This document shows, one piece after another, positions 63,793 to 64,000 of a stretch of 64,000 nt of DNA (positions are counted from its first letter, which is position 1; the number at the start of each line of letters is the position of its first letter). A model generated the notes under the pieces. It ran no database searches. It worked only from the letters and a program-made list of their open reading frames with translations, and was not told the origin of the DNA. This DNA comes from Phaeobacter inhibens DSM 16374 (GTDB lineage Bacteria; Pseudomonadota; Alphaproteobacteria; Rhodobacterales; Rhodobacteraceae): the NCBI RefSeq assembly GCF_000473105.1, contig NZ_KI421498.1, positions 2,884,009 to 2,948,008 on the forward strand. Direction: 5' to 3'. Position numbers and translations under genes: made by a program.

Positions 63793-64000
63793 TCAGTTAC
63801 TGGCGACCACGCGTGTTGCGCCCCTGCGGCGTAAAACTGTCAAACGCGGTTCCCAGTCATAACGGGGGTCTTTGGATGTGGCGGACCAGTAGAGATTGCC
63901 GCCATAGCGCCAGGGGTCCAACACAATGCCACCGTAGATATCTGCGCCCTTGGGGGCGATGATGGCGCTGCTGTGTTCAATACGAAAGCTGTTTCGTGGT
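63793..64000 (-). CDS. C-terminal part of an unidentified protein
   Basis: The last 68 codons of a minus-strand gene enter the window: the visible peptide includes HSSAIIAPKGADIYGGIVLD, PWRYGGNLYWSATSKDP and RYDWEPRL, and closes RRRGATRVVASN. The composition, with aromatic and glycine residues, looks like a real folded protein, and the clpB terminator separates it from clpB. The pattern WRYGGNLYW is not one I can place in a family. Confidence 0.6.
   Translation of the reverse strand, partial: PRNSFRIEHSSAIIAPKGADIYGGIVLDPWRYGGNLYWSATSKDPRYDWEPRLTVLRRRGATRVVASN

Noticed and set aside
1-64000. Phage, insertion sequences, CRISPR arrays, integrons, toxin-antitoxin or defence systems
   Set aside because: I looked for transposases, integrases, direct repeat arrays and restriction, CBASS or similar genes on both strands and found none. 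The one tRNA gene shows no duplicated 3' end that would mark an integrated element.

Overview
This 64 kb stretch is bacterial chromosome of high GC content with dense, ordinary coding. The gene content and the protein sequences point to an alphaproteobacterium of the family Rhodobacteraceae, most likely the marine Roseobacter group (Phaeobacter/Ruegeria-like). Pointers are the rbfA/truB/dapB/rsmB/purH/lspA neighbourhood, a cysteine-poor bL36, a DUF1674 (SdhAF4-type) protein, a two-domain ALDH16 enzyme next to deoC, a SitABCD-type metal transporter, and a paired saccharopine dehydrogenase operon. The genus is an inference; no 16S gene is present. I see no phage, insertion sequence, CRISPR array or recognisable defence island.

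Layout. 1-2.9 kb: the 5' part of an aldehyde dehydrogenase, a 1-Cys peroxiredoxin and a family 25 glycosyltransferase. 3-7.5 kb: pnp and rpsO, separated by an opposite-strand methyltransferase. 7.6-14.4 kb: an RTX-repeat protein, then truB, a phosphodiester glycosidase and rbfA on the minus strand, and dapB, NIPSNAP, SdhAF4-like and rsmB genes. 14.5-22 kb: heparinase-like protein, purH, lspA, a BamF-type lipoprotein and an M16 peptidase pair. 22-25.6 kb: deoC and ALDH16, which together would turn deoxyribose-5-phosphate into glyceraldehyde-3-phosphate and an oxidised C2 product. 25.7-29.8 kb: a four-gene Mn/Fe/Zn-type ABC importer behind tandem palindromic operators.

29.9-34.8 kb: mutL, rmuC and a membrane adenylate cyclase joined by one-base stop/start overlaps, then a DUF3775 gene. 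34.9-38.5 kb: a minus-strand operon of histidine phosphatase, glutathione transferase and two saccharopine dehydrogenases (lysine catabolism). 38.8-41.7 kb: a WGR protein and a hybrid histidine kinase/response regulator pair. 41.9-51.3 kb: a branched-chain-amino-acid-type ABC transporter flanked by an acyl-CoA synthetase and a phenylacetate-CoA-ligase-like gene, suggesting uptake and CoA activation of an unidentified organic acid. 51.5-56.1 kb: a ferric-iron permease and its binding protein, separated by a CobW GTPase and a DUF2938 gene. 56.3-64 kb: rpmJ, tRNA-Val, an N-formylglutamate amidohydrolase-like gene, dinB, a Nudix gene, a gene-free stretch with a candidate structured RNA, pyrF, clpB behind a heat-shock-type promoter, and the end of an unidentified gene.

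Most of the window is housekeeping. The points most worth a second look are the candidate small RNA near 59.6 kb, the DtxR-like tail on one metal permease, the pnp leader hairpin and the gene inserted between rpsO and pnp, the two-ligase ABC transporter cluster, and the tandem operator ahead of the metal importer. All starts given are chosen by eye from ribosome-binding sites and family alignment from memory; no database search was possible.
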